Below the pieces are notes generated by a model that saw only the letters and a program-made list of their open reading frames with translations, was not told the DNA's origin and did not search any database. Made by a program: the position numbers and the translations under genes. This document shows, in pieces, positions 39,848 through 51,099 of a stretch of 64,000 nucleotides of DNA. The stretch is taken from positions 11,388,383 through 11,452,382 of the forward strand of contig OY979725.1 in the NCBI GenBank assembly GCA_963855995.1, in the 5' to 3' direction. Positions within the stretch are counted from its first letter, which is position 1. Each line of letters starts with the position of its first letter. The stretch comes from Muricea muricata (Eukaryota > Cnidaria > Anthozoa > Malacalcyonacea > Plexauridae).

Positions 39848-40664
39848 TTAGTAATAGTTTGCTTTCACCAGACAGGTAAAATGTAATGGTACAATGGTAA
39901 AATGAACTCTGCTGGAAATTTTTCTGAGCTTTATTTTCTTCTCTGAGGTATATAAACGGGCACCTTTCTTTTTGCTGCTCGATTTTTTGTTGGAAGATTC
40001 ATCATCCTTATTTTGCCCAGGATAAACTTCTTGACCATTCTTTATGTGATCAACAATAACATTATTGCGACGGAATGGCGATCCCTTCCCTTTTAGCACA
40101 TTCAACGTTCCGTTTTCGACTGGCTTTTTCTTGCCGCTTGCTTGAATTTCAAATAAGAATGGTCTGATATTGACTTCTAAATTTTTACCATGACCATCGA
40201 TGGTAGCAATGAACACGATGTAGCGGTGCAAACCGAGGTTTGGCATGTTACTCCAGACAGTATGCTCATCTCCTCCGCTTGGTCGAGTTAGACGGAGCCT
40301 GTGATGGGAGTGCCATTGGCCAATATTGCACAAACCATGTTTTTGTGTCAGATATTGGCCTGCCTCTCGCAAATATTCAACATCTTGGAAAAACGATACT
40401 GTGGTTCGGGAACAGTTCTTCCCCGGTCCTAGTACGAACTGGACAACAGCTGTACGACTGTCCATCCATAAGCCAAACAGGTCTCCACCAGTTTCGATAT
40501 TATCTTTTATTTCAACCCATCTCTTAATTTGAGCCAACTCGCCTTCATCGATGTAAAACTGTAAAAGGATTCGACGTACTAACTTGCTCTGTCCTTGACT
40601 CTTGCCTTTGGGCAGGTTTGTTAGAGCTTTGCCGTTGTTTTTTATTTTTGTTTTTACGAGGCAT
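39848..40664 (-). pseudogene. JAMM-A: bacterial-type JAMM/MPN+ metalloprotease-like gene with a 1-nt frameshift
   Basis: The uninterrupted frame from 40537 to 39848 covers nearly the whole JAMM domain: NIETGGDLFGLW (catalytic Glu), VVQFVLGPGKNC, GQWHSHH (metal-binding His-x-His) and PSGGDE (Ser and metal-binding Asp), then LGLHRYIVFIATI. The paralogues have FTVYINEGE immediately upstream. Here the upstream ATG (40664) frame gives a lysine/glutamine-rich start that reaches PFTV and then leaves frame at a run of four A (plus strand 40555-40558), where one base is extra relative to paralogues. This could be a true inactivating frameshift, an assembly error, or a start from an unseen exon. The tail is lysine/serine-rich. 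Divergent from JAMM-B across about 535 bases. Confidence 0.75.
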
Positions 40665-41199
40665 AATAAAGGCTATATCATCGACTAATTTCACAACAGG
40701 ATATATCCGTGCTGGATTTTTCCCAGAACTACTTCAAAATACTCGGAACTCCACGTGTCAAATTATTACCCCCTGTGTGTGATTGTTTTGTTTGACCAAA
40801 CTTTGGGACTAGGGAATAATAATACACTTGTCGAAAATCAAGCCGGAACAAGAACAATATGCTACAATTATAATTAGATAAGAACCTGTTTAGCTAACTT
40901 AAAAAATTTAGGTTCTTATACGCGGGGTTTTCCTGTAATCAATATTACTTTGTAGCATTCTAAAATTAGTCTTCGCTCAGCCAGCCGCCATTGTCATGAG
41001 CTATCAACTCTTGCATGTAAAGCAGTTGACATTCAATCTATGCGATTTTAGTAGGTTAATTTTTACAGGTAACAACATTTCTGTATACAAATACATCGAG
41101 TAAAGTGCCACAAAGTACCTAGAAATTGGTCCTGTCTCGCTCAGTCCCAGGGTTCTTGGTATCACTCCTCGGCCGCACTTTCGTTATGCAGTTACAAAG
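40665..41199. promoter_or_regulatory. Divergent promoter region of JAMM-A and JAMM-B
   Basis: This interval separates head-to-head genes. It contains TTCCCAGAA at 40720-40728, which is TTCTGGGAA on the JAMM-A strand, 56-64 bases before its ATG. It also holds AGAACCTG...AGGTTCTTA words near 40882-40918 and a GGGGTTTTCCTGTA end that resembles the CAGTAAAA-type element end. Confidence 0.5.
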
Positions 41200-41922
41200 A
41201 TGGCATTCTGGAAGTGGGTGAGTAGTGCTGTTTGGGAATACCTCGTTTTCTTAGCGCTACTTATCTACGCACTAATAGCTGACACTTTACCAACATCCTT
41301 ACAAAGTCTTATCAATAGAGTTAGGGAATCAATCTTACCCCTGAGCGATGGGAGAACATTCAAAGCATATATTTACAAAGACGAGCTGAAGAGTATTAGA
41401 AGATGGGTGCGACAGAAAGATAATATAGAAACGGGCGGTGATCTGTTTGGATTATGGTTAGACCGACATAATGCTGTGATTCAGTTTGTGTTGGGTCCTG
41501 GTAAGAACTGTCGCAGAACTAAGACGTCCTTTTACCAAGATACTGACCATCTTGCAAATGTTGGAGGTTACATTACGAAGAATCAGGGCTTATGTAACAT
41601 AGGCCAGTGGCACTCCCATCACAGGCTACGATTACCTTGCCCTAGCGATGGCGATGAAGACACAGTGTGGAACAATATGCCTGCCCTAGGAATGGAACGA
41701 TACATCGTGTTCATTGCAACAATTAGCGACATTGATAAGGTTGACGTCAATTGCTTTCTGTTTGAAATTGAAAATGAAAAGAAGCTTTCGGTTTTACAAG
41801 GAGAAATTTGCGAGTTTGGTGAGGACTCCCCGGTACAAATGTCTCGAGAGTTAACTAACTTGGTAGAATCAGGAAAGGAAATCGAGGACAACACTGATGC
41901 TGTTTTTTTGGACGTGGATTAG
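41200..41922 (+). CDS. JAMM-B: membrane-anchored bacterial-type JAMM metalloprotease-like protein
   Basis: A single exon of 240 residues. The N terminus has a hydrophobic helix (EYLVFLALLIYALIA, about 13-27) without a clear cleavage site, so a signal anchor is likely. The JAMM domain spans about 53-205: ETGG with E77, FVLGPGKNC (about 96-104), H138-S-H140, S149 and D152. The H-x-H-x8-S-x2-D spacing is one residue longer than in classical JAMM (x7) and is shared by every paralogue here. All predicted zinc ligands and the general base are present, so the enzyme should be competent as an isopeptidase on ubiquitin or a ubiquitin-like modifier. Substrate is unknown. The TGGxLxG, GPG and WHSHx combination matches bacterial JAB proteins. 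A poly(A) signal (AATAAA, 42032) follows. Confidence 0.88.
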   Translation: MAFWKWVSSAVWEYLVFLALLIYALIADTLPTSLQSLINRVRESILPLSDGRTFKAYIYKDELKSIRRWVRQKDNIETGGDLFGLWLDRHNAVIQFVLGPGKNCRRTKTSFYQDTDHLANVGGYITKNQGLCNIGQWHSHHRLRLPCPSDGDEDTVWNNMPALGMERYIVFIATISDIDKVDVNCFLFEIENEKKLSVLQGEICEFGEDSPVQMSRELTNLVESGKEIEDNTDAVFLDVD

Positions 41923-42670
41923 AGAAAACATTGTTATTTTCGCTGTGATAGCGTGTACAATATATAGCATTGTGTATACCTTTGCGTATAATGCAGTAGT
42001 GTCTATGTAATATTATAAATCGAATTATATTAATAAACAGGGTACAAGTTGAATTTTGTGCTTTTTTTATGTCAGTGCAAGGTGTTTATTTCTCTTTCGT
42101 TTTCATTTTTTAAAACTTGCTTAGCAATGCATCAATGCAGTTTCCGGCGATATATCAGTTTCAAATAATAACAAACAAATTAATTTCCATTAAGAAATGA
42201 AAGGAAAAATGCAATAATGCACTTCCGCTTATCCTGCATTTACGTAACCATATTCCTGGAACACTATATATATTCAACGAAATGAAACATCGTATCATGA
42301 ACGATGTTCGTTCACGAGAATTTGTTTATTATAAAGAAGTTTGCTTGATGCTGATAAAATTATCAGTCATAAACAAGGATCATATGACAGTCATAACTGA
42401 AATGAAGGATAGCCATTCGGGTCAAAGATCATGCAGCACTTCCAAGTATACAAATAACAATTTCCGGGAATTAAAAAGTCGCATTTACGTGGAAAACTAG
42501 TACTCAGTAAATGAAAGTAAAACAGCACTATTGCCACATTCGAATTCTGGGAAATAGATGCTGAAACAAGTTCTTGGAAAACGAACATCAACATGACAGT
42601 CAATTTGTGACAGCAAATAAAGTAAAACGAAACAAGGCGGTGCACTGCGCCTATTTCGTGTTGTACTAGC
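41923..42670. promoter_or_regulatory. JAMM-B 3' end and JAMM-C upstream region
   Basis: AATAAA at 42032-42037 probably ends JAMM-B. Upstream of JAMM-C lie TTCTGGGAA (42545-42553), a second TTCTTGGAA about 20 bases further on, and AAAACGAAAC, which resembles part of an IRF-type element. Functional assignment is inference. Confidence 0.45.
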
Positions 42671-45500
42671 ATGGCCGGTTCTTGCCATCAACAGGAGTTT
42701 ACTGTGTACATAAACGAAGGAGAGAAACATCAGATCGAGGAATGGGTAAAAAAATGGCCAAATACTGAAACGGGAGGAGATCTGTTTGGAGCATGGAAAG
42801 ATGATCATACCGCTGTGGTTCAATTTGTGTTGGGGCCGGGGAAGGAATGTCGCCGAACAGGCGCATCGTTTTACCAAGATGTAGACTATCTTCGAGATGC
42901 TGGTAGCTACCTCACACAGCAACATGGTTTGTGCAACATTGGGCAATGGCACTCTCATCATCAGCTCGGTTTAACTCGACCAAGTGGAGGAGATGAAAAC
43001 ACTGTATGGAGTAACATGCCTAAGCTTGGTTTGAATCGATATATTGTGTTTATTGCTACGATTACGGGCGGCTCTCGATCATATTATCCCTATAACTATG
43101 GCGATTATTACAGAAGTTCCAGCAACGAAGACCTAGAGGTACATATAAATCCATATCTCTTTGAGATCAAGTATGGGCGAAGAATGGACGTGTTGCCAGG
43201 TTCGTTTAAATACATGAAATACAATTCGCCGTTTCGTTTGAATGAAGCTATTATTAACCAAGTAAGAATTAGGGCTGAGGTTACGAACCTTGTCAAGTAC
43301 TACGAAATTCCAGTGGAAACGAGCCAGAAAAGGCTACGTGAAGGAAACGAAATAGAAGTTGCAGAGCCTAAGACCAAATCGAAACCAAAAGTAAATGAGG
43401 AAGGTAAGTTCAAGCGTTCTCTTCAGCTCCTCATGTAAAACCTCAATATAAATTGCGTCATAATACGCAAGTTGGTAGTAAAAGTAAACGGAAAACGTAT
43501 CAGTTCTCGATTGAAATAGTCGAATTAATCTTAAATTTATATAAGTTCTTAAATGAAGTACCTTATTGTATCATTTTAACATTTCCGCATTGTTTCGATT
43601 GACTAAAACAGCTGGCAACTTTTTTAAAACTTTTTTTACCGCGTGGAGAGCAGGGGGGGGGGGGAGGCGGGGAGCGTAAAGAATAGGAGAAGAGGCAAAT
43701 CATAGACAAAGAAGAGATTGTTTGGAAACTTACTCAACTCATTCACTGCCTAGGTGTCTTTAAAGTTTAGCTCTTTGATCGTTACGTGCTTACCGTAATA
43801 TTTGCTTGGTTATTAACTACACAGCAAAAAATGAACAACCTGTTCTGGCCTGATGAAAACAGCATTGAACAATGTTTTGCTGCCCACATTGTTCAAGGTT
43901 GTCAACAATATTGTTCAACATTGTTACACCTGATTGCAGGCTAGTTCAGGCTCAACAACTTTTTTCAGTATTTTTGACAGCATTGAACAATGTTGGCAGC
44001 AAAACCTTGTTCTAGCCTGTTTTCATCAGCCCAGAACAGGTTGTTCATTTTTGGCTGTGTACTACAATCAGTCATAAATTATATAGGCCTACATAGACCA
44101 CTTAGCCGAGCTAAGTGTGTCATCTGTGACTTTGAAATATATGACATCGTTTAGAACGACTTTGCTACGACAGTTGCGACCAACTAGAAACTATAGGCTT
44201 TGAAAGGGTAATAACTAAGAACGCCTTTTACAGATTTTTCATATCCAGCTTCAATCGAGAGAATTTCAGCTGAAACACACGAGCAGTCCGCCATCTTGGA
44301 TTTCAGGAACCTGCATGTTTACGTCACAAGTGGGATCACGTGACATTTAGTTATTGACAAGCAACGATCGGAACGAAACAGAAACTCGTTTCAGAAACTG
44401 GTTTCTATTTGCTGATTGATATCACATATTAATTAAAATCATTTTGGCCAACTAATGTTTGTCACTTACTTTCCTACCTGAATTTTTCAAGGTTTATCGG
44501 CCTTATCCCACTTATGACGGCATGAAATGAGCTCAAAAATTTATCCAAGATGGCTGACAGCTGACATGTTTGAGTCCAAATGTCTCAAGATAGATATGAG
44601 AAAGGTGTAACACGCTTTGTCGGTTATCCCAAAAGCTCCTTCAATTCAGCAAAGAATACCCTTTAAAGTATCCAAATCATGTACGTTATTACCTGTGGGT
44701 AAATCTAAAAGTTAGTGGGTACTTGCACCACGTTGATTATACTATTATATATGATAATGATCTTTCAATACCTGAATGAGACAAGCAGAAATTCAAGATA
44801 CTTACCATCCACTACAAAAAATCCACGATTATAGAAAAGGTGGCAGATGTACACTTCTCACTAATGCATTGCGGTCAAAAATTTAAAAAAAACCGAATGG
44901 ATGTTTTTTGAACGATATGCGTAAGGCAGCAGGCCAATTTGTTAATTGTGCTAAAATTACTCATCATTACATGATATTGTGTCATTCAGTAATTGTGTTA
45001 TTCAGTAATTTCTACTTGACGTTAACAATGCATTCTGGGAAAATGTGCATGTCACCATCTTTTCTATAATCGTGGATTGAAACGGGAATAAAAACTACAT
45101 CGAGTATCTTCATTGTTTCTTAGTATCTTTCCCAAGCAGTGGTTTTCTTTATGCATGTAGAAAAATAAATTTATAATACTTTTAAGCGTTGTTTTTATAG
45201 CAGGTTGACTGCTAGTATTTAACACTTGTTTTTAAAAAATTAAGTTTTCATTTTAACAGGAGAATATTCGGAGCGAACTGAAGATGCAGAGCATGACAGT
45301 GATGTTAGTGATCAAAATGAACAAAGTGGACAGTCGAAAATCCAACTGGAACGTGTTGCCAATGATGATGTTTCAGATGAAGAGCGTGTCGTCAGTCCGA
45401 CAACAGATGAAGAAGAATCCAAACAAAAACAACCTGAGACTACGGCCACAGTGAACGACAAAATATCAACAAGCGAAGGAGATAGAATCGAACAAGAAAG
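42671..45500. repeat. Segmental duplication, copy 1 (partner 51100-53570)
   Basis: Exon 1, intron 1 and the beginning of exon 2 match 51100-53570 closely, including intronic sequence (for example both introns carry GATTATxxTATTATATAT). Homology begins at the ATG and not before it. Copy 1 carries an extra insertion (about 43790-44095) that holds a MITE. The duplication is recent enough that non-coding sequence still aligns. Confidence 0.9.
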
Positions 45501-46736
45501 TTTAAAGAGCAAAACAGAAAAAGAAAATGTCATCATTACAAGTGACAATAACAAAGATGAAGTAAAATCTGATACTGGTGGCGGTATCCAAGACGAAAAG
45601 AAAGACCAGCCAAATAATCCACAAGAAAACGATTCTGACAACCATCTGCTTGCAGAAGATGGCCCGGATGACAAGAGTAAGTCCAAGTCAACAACATCAT
45701 ATCAAGATCCCAAATTAAAACAAGATGGAAACAACGATGACGACGACAATGGTACAGTGTTTGCATGCGAGAGTTCCGTAAAGGACACTGACGAACATCT
45801 ACGGGAAACTTCACAGACTGACTTGGACATACACAGAACTCATGGTGAATCTGACGCAAGTGTCGTGCATCTTGGTTATGGTTCAGTAGAAGAACAGAAT
45901 GGACTATCAAGTATTGCGCATGGAAATTTCGACCGCAATTTGACAAATGATACAAAGCTCACCACCATGGAAAGGCAAGAAGAGCAACACCAATCTGATA
46001 CTACGAACACGAATGGCATCCAAGCGTCAAATAGCGATACACAGCAAGACATTGAACAGGACCCTTCCCAAAATAACTCAGGAAGAATGCACGAAAATGA
46101 AACAGATCAAGGTAAAGCTGGTGACACTGACGATCAACGCGAACATTCAAGTATTCGGAATGAAGATGGTGAAAATGACTTCAAATACGACTCAGATAAA
46201 AGATGCAAAGGTATAACCGCTGCAGTTAACGGGGGACTGAATAATGCCGCCAATGGTTCTGATAAAGAAATCATGCCGAAGATTGAAGATCAGAACACAA
46301 ATGAAACAAATAGGGAATCGACAGTTAAAGGTAATGTTACACAAATGTAAAAGAAAATCCATACCTTACTGAAAACCCTTACTTTACCCAAGATTTGAAA
46401 GACCATAACCATGACGCTATATTTAATTTAGATCCAAAGGATAACCTTCTTGAAGATATGGAAGTTGACAACTTGAATCCTTCTTCAGAAGATAAAGATA
46501 CAGATTTCAATGAAGATCTTGGTATACAAGAGCATACAGAGGATCGAAGCCAAAACAGCATGATGACGTTACCAAATACGATAAGCGATACAGCTGTTAA
46601 AGCGACGGAGGGACTCGAAGAACAGAGTGAACAGCCAATACAAATGTCAGAAACCCTTGAGTTGGAAGAGGTAGATGAGATATTTAATAGTATTACAAAC
46701 GAATTTAAGCCACGGTCAAACGAGGATGAGAGTTAA
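42671..46736 (+). CDS. JAMM-C: JAMM domain with long acidic tail (isoform ending in exon 3a)
   Basis: Exons are 42671-43403, 45260-46330 and 46393-46736. All junctions are phase 1 (donors GTAAGT and GTAATG; acceptors TTTTAACAG and TTTACCCAAG), giving 715 residues. Exon 1 encodes the JAMM domain: FTVYINEGE, ETGG with E33, FVLGPGKEC, H94-S-H96, S105, D108, and SPFRLNEAI. A glycine/tyrosine/serine loop (GGSRSYYPYNYGDYY) is inserted after VFIATI. The domain looks catalytically complete. Exons 2-3a encode a hydrophilic Asp/Glu/Asn/Gln-rich region, probably disordered. The 62-base second intron is short but restores frame exactly. AATAAA at 46880 could end this isoform. An alternative last exon is at 47334-49204. 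Exon 1, intron 1 and the start of exon 2 are duplicated in JAMM-D. Confidence 0.85.
43818..44061. mobile_element. MITE in JAMM-C intron 1, absent from the JAMM-D copy
   Basis: The 244-base element has ends TACACAGCAAAAAATGAACA and the inverted TGTTCATTTTTGGCTGTGTA, about 45 bases of arm, with inner TTGAACAATGTT words. JAMM-D intron 1 passes from GATCGTTACGTATAGACTG straight on, so the insertion postdates the duplication or was lost in the other copy. Confidence 0.82.
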
Positions 46737-47333
46737 TGTGAGTTGATATTCTCACTCGCGCTTGACTACCAATAACTAGTACGAATTTTCAGGTGACAAT
46801 CTCATTGGTCAAGATTTACTGTTCTCTGAAGTGATAGTCACTGGCAAGTGGCTATAGCTTTTTTGCTTTTTTATACAGCAATAAATTTTAAGTGAATTGT
46901 GTTGTTTCTTACTTGCAAACGTCTGAAATTTATACTACAACAATTAGTTGCCTCAGGCTCGGTGATTACAAGACTATATTTATTTCCTCTTCGGCTCATT
47001 GAATATAGGCTTGTAATCACCTCGCCTTCGGCGACTATCAATAATCATCAACTTTTATCAACTTGAGCCAGTTCAAATTTTGAGAGTTGTTTTGAACAGT
47101 TGCATGAGAGTTTAACTTGTAAACAATTATAAAACGATTATTTTAAGAATAAAGTGCAAAAAAGTTTAGTCGGAATTTGGGTAAATATGATAATCTTTGT
47201 AGATTATTAAAATAGTAGATTTCAATTTAACTCATATCTTCGTTTGACTTGGGGCACGACACACAAGAGTCTTGTGTAAAACTCCGCTTCTCAGGTCTCA
47301 TCAACTCTCATTCTCCTTTGACCTAGGCTTCAG
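46737..47333. other. Intron between JAMM-C alternative terminal exons
   Basis: The interval contains a poly(A) signal (46880-46885) and a palindromic segment (GGTGATTACAAG ... CTTGTAATCACC, about 46960-47020). It ends with a pyrimidine-rich acceptor region (CTCCTTTGACCTAGGCTTCAG) that is also conserved before 56975. Confidence 0.55.
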
Positions 47334-49204
47334 AAACAACAACAGTTATTGACAACAACGATAATAAAATAATGTCGCAAGAAGAGCTGAATGAAAGCGA
47401 CAAGAAACAGAGCTTCGATGAAGGTTCGCATTCCATCACAAAACTTGATGGACATTTAAAAAACGACCATGCAAACAATGACGACGCCATAGCAAATGCC
47501 TCAGATCCAGAGGAGACCTTTGATAAGACACGACGTGAAAATATGGACGTCGAAGACCAGAATTCTTCTGCACAAAGTAAAGCAACGGGTATTGATAGAA
47601 GACGTGGTACAGATGAGGATACAGAGGATCAAAACAGTATGAAGAAGAACAGTATGAGAAGCGATGCAGCGGTTAAACCGATGGAGGGATTCGAAGAACA
47701 GAGCGACCAACCAATACAAAAGTCCGAAAACCAGTCAAAAACACCCGAGTGGGGAGAGGTAGACGACATATTCAAAACAATTACAAAAGAATTAGAAACA
47801 TCAGACGTTGATAACAACAAAAGTAATAACAATGGTGATTTAATTGCAAAGCAAGAATCTTCAGTGATAAATGACCGTAGAGAGAATGTATGTAAAAACA
47901 TTATGGACGCCCAGACAGATGATATTCTCACGAATTCCCCGCCGAGTCCAGCAACTGAAGGGAACGATGGTTCAAATAAGGAAGGAAATGAATTTCTTCA
48001 TGGTGTAGATGCAGAAGATCAAGATTTGAAAGGCATGACAACATTGCAAAATGTGAGAAGTGGTATAACCACGGTTGAACATAAAAAGAGACTGGAAAAG
48101 AAGAGTGAACACATTCAAAAGTCAGAAAATCAACCAAAAACGCCTGAGTGGGGAGAAATATTAAATGGTATATTCAACGAAAACATAGATAATCTGACGA
48201 TTATCCAACCGAGTGCAGCAACTGGTGGGACTGGTCAGTCAAATAAGAAAACAGATGAAGAAGACCCGCCAAGCAATACAGCAGGTTTAATCGATGAAGA
48301 GAATTTTGGAAAAAAGATCACAAAGAATGGTAGAGATGACGTTTACAAGACTTCAGAGTCCAGTACAGCAGTAGCAAGTCGTTCCCGCAGCATTTTTGAT
48401 CCATTTCCACAGAAACTGTTTGACGACGGTTGTCATTCATCTGACGATAAAGTACCCAATGCGGAAGCGGTGGAAACTGCGGTTGTGGAATCGATTATGC
48501 CCGAAAGTACCCAGCAGTTGGAAAGTAGCAATGATAAGGAAAACATTCAAGAGCAAGGACAGAAGGAAAAGGTAACAAAGAAATTGGAAGAAAAGCAAGA
48601 TACTATTGAAGTTAAAGACGATGCCAAAAATGTTAATCCAAAAGAAATAGCTGGCCAATCTAAACAAGCTAATGATAGTATGGATGTCATAAAAGAACTG
48701 GGAAGTGACGGTGGTCAAGCGGAGGAAAACGACAAGAAAGAAACATCGAAAGAGAAAAACAAGGAAGAAAACATCAATAAAGTTGGAAAATCACAGAAAG
48801 ATGAAGGTAATGATGGTTGTTTCCCTTTTTTGACTAAAAGAAAGAAAAGACGGAAATCAAAAGCCAAAGAAAAGAGAGATGAAAGTGATGATAGAAAGGA
48901 AAGGAAAGAAATCAAAAGTCAAAAGAAAGGAAAGAAATCAAAAGCCAAAGAAAAGAAAGATGAAAGTGATGATGGAAAAGAATGGAAAGAAATCAAAAGT
49001 GAAAAGAAAGGAAAGAAATCAAAAGCCAAAGAAAAGAAAGAAGAAAGTGATGATGGAAAAGGAAGCAAAGGAATCGAAAGTCAAAAGAAAGGAAAGAAAT
49101 CAAAAACCAAAGAAAAGAAAGATGAAACTGATGATGGAAAAAAAGGGAAAGAAAACAAAAGTGAAAAGAAAGGAAAGAAATCAAAAGCCAACAAAAAGAA
49201 CTGA
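47334..49204 (+). CDS. JAMM-C alternative 3' exon (3b): acidic, repetitive, lysine-rich tail
   Basis: The exon is open in the phase needed to join exon 2 (46330), giving an isoform of 1224 residues. It encodes a charged, probably disordered region. A block of about 40 residues (QPIQKSENQSKTPEWGEVDD) occurs twice inside it and in weaker form in exon 3a (QPIQMSETLELEEVDE), so exons 3a and 3b arose by internal duplication. A lone hydrophobic patch, GCFPFLTKRKKRR, precedes the lysine repeats at the end. No catalytic domain is visible. That the exon belongs to JAMM-C is inferred from phase, position and the homologous arrangement at JAMM-D (56975-57540). Confidence 0.65.
48855..49195 (+). repeat. 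In-frame 81-bp tandem repeat coding a 27-residue lysine-rich unit
   Basis: Four to five copies of KSKAKEKKDESDDGKEWKEI-type units with the period GKKSKAKEKK. The period is a multiple of three, so copy-number change keeps the frame. Confidence 0.88.
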
Positions 49205-49314
49205 TAGTTATGAATGTCAAAAGGGAAGAACAAAAATAGAAATACATTAATACTGAAAATCGTCTAAGCATTTTCACGTCGTAAGAAACAACAATGAAAG
49301 GTCAGAAACATAAT

Positions 49315-49438
49315 AGAGAGATTTAGCAAAATGGGAGGTGAAAATGGCGTGGTCTCATCCACACATGGAAATATGACGCCATTTCCACCCCATTTCCACG
49401 TCGACTTTGACGCCGCGTCGTGTTTGCTAAATCTCTCT
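49315..49438. mobile_element. Short MITE with AGAGAGATTTAGCA inverted ends
   Basis: The left end AGAGAGATTTAGCA and the right end TGCTAAATCTCTCT are inverted. The interior shares GTGAAAATGGCGTGG with the hairpin at 703-831, suggesting the same family. Confidence 0.75.
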
Positions 49439-49526
49439 ACTATGTACTCTAAATAGCACAGTAAGTAATATGGTACGTACAAACAATGATGGTCAACATT
49501 TTGTAGTATATCACAGTATTATACAA

Positions 49527-49770
49527 CAGGGGCCGGTTATTCGAAGCCCGTTTAGCTTAAACAGCGGTTAAGCTCAAAATAGAAACCAAGTTTATATATT
49601 CATTCAACAACCAAACTAAACGTTTTGAACCTTAATAGAATGATTATGCTTACAACTACATATTTACTGCAAAATATTTAAGTTAACTGTTTAACGAGTG
49701 ATGTAAGAGTGTTATTTAATTTTGACTTACCACCGTTTACGCTAAACGGGCTTCGAACAACTGGCCCCTG
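49527..49770. mobile_element. MITE with CAGGGGCC ends and 5-bp target duplication TACAA
   Basis: The ends CAGGGGCCGGTT and AACTGGCCCCTG are inverted, followed inward by CGAAGCCCGTTTAGC and its inverse. TACAA precedes (49522-49526) and follows (49771-49775) the element. Half-related GGGGCCACTTGTTC sequence occurs at 19291. Confidence 0.85.
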
Positions 49771-50152
49771 TACAATGTACAATACAATGCAATAACTTTA
49801 TTTAAAGTGGTTTCAACACCTAGCCTGTAGGCTACTTTACTGGATATCCACTAATAAACAATACGCTGCATGCTAACATATGATATAGTTACATATTTGC
49901 AGCTGCTATAATTAAGCTTTAATAAGACAATACTAATTTAGACTAGACTTGATGTAGTATTTGATTATTGGACAATATAGATACAGACGAATAATTGTCG
50001 CGTTGGATGTAGACGATAGCTGAAAAAGAATACGAGTTATTTAGAAATAAGGTTTCGAAAGAAACGAAAATAACAAATTTTTTGCCGGTATGGAAATGGT
50101 CATGACTTTGTGCAATAATTGAGTTATAATTGAGATGTATTCACTATTTTCA

Positions 50153-50381
50153 CTAAATCCCATGATGCAATGTGCGTGCATTGTGTGGGGTACCAAATCC
50201 TACCAAAATCAAAACAAAATGTCGTTGCTTATGAGCTACAAAAAGCTCGAAGCTTTAAAAAAAGTTAAAAGAAAAAAGGAGTTGAAAAAGCTCTTTATAG
50301 CTCCAGAGCAACGACAATTTGTTTTGATTTTGACAGGACTTGGCGCCCTAAGCAATGCACGCGCAGCACTATGGGATTTAG
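50153..50381. mobile_element. Long-arm inverted-repeat element
   Basis: CTAAATCCCATGATGC at the left pairs with the inverted GCACTATGGGATTTAG. The arms stay similar through AAAATCAAAACAAAATGTCG. A one-arm relative is at about 28488-28590. Confidence 0.78.
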
Positions 50382-51004
50382 CCTAAAAAGCTCGCCTCAA
50401 TTGACTTTGTAACAGTCAAGTGCAAATTAAATCCGATGGGAGATTTATAACACATCTATGTTATACTTACTCTTCTTGCATGGAATAATACACATATCAC
50501 ACAAATGCTAAAAAATGTAGCATTGTCATTTTAAGGTTAACTAGGTAGATTCAAAGCATCCTTGCACTGATAAATTTGTTAGTAATAATTATGCTAATTC
50601 ATAATTCAGTTAGGTTAATGAATATAATATTTGAACAATGTTATGTATGATTAATGTAGAGCGAAATAGAAATAAAGCAACAACTTTAATTGCTTAGTTT
50701 GTTTTTTTTTGTTTATTTAATTCACCAGTACGAAATAGAGCGAAAACCTGAACAAGTTCTGCAACTTAATGGACAGCCAAGTATTTTTTATTTTTGCCGT
50801 GATCTGGTCTAATCCAACATACGGGGAGTTTCTGCACAGAGCAGTTAAGGTAGTTTTTAACAAACCCGGTTAACAGACTTTTGACGTTCTTAGTAAAGGC
50901 TTGATTTACAGCATTCAGGAAAAAGCCTTCGCTTGAACTACAGAAACATATAGTTCCGTACCCCACCCACGCATTCCGATCCACAGTCCGTGTGCGTATA
51001 CATA

Positions 51005-51013
51005 TTCTGGGAA
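51005..51013 (+). promoter_or_regulatory. TTCTGGGAA palindrome upstream of JAMM-D
   Basis: The site lies 87 bases before the ATG. The same 9-mer is upstream of JAMM-A (40720-40728, reverse), JAMM-C (42545-42553) and JAMM-E (58850-58858). TTCNNNGAA is the STAT-type consensus; alternatively it resembles the TTCCCAG core of ZNF143-type sites. It also occurs in intron 1 of JAMM-C and JAMM-D (45033, 53074). Confidence 0.45.
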
Positions 51014-51099
51014 AACCACTTCCTGGTAATGCATACAAATATTATAACTCTTGAAAATAAATAAAAAAACGCAGTTCGCCATTGCTATATGAGCAAACA

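Larger units (their letters stand above)
49205..51099. other. Intergenic stretch rich in MITEs, ending in the JAMM-D promoter
   Basis: Three inverted-repeat elements (49315-49438, 49527-49770, 50153-50381) occupy much of the interval. The last 200 bases resemble the region before JAMM-E (58739-58890), including AAAGCCTTCGCTTGAA and TTCTGGGAAAA. Confidence 0.6.

Noticed and set aside
46331-46392. Reading the JAMM-C exon 2/3a change of frame as a pseudogene frameshift
   Set aside because: A 62-base GT-AG intron restores the frame exactly in phase 1, as at the other junctions; a splice is simpler, though the intron is short.
48879-49277. Open frames in other frames and on the other strand over the lysine repeats
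   Set aside because: These are shadows of the purine-rich tandem repeat in exon 3b.
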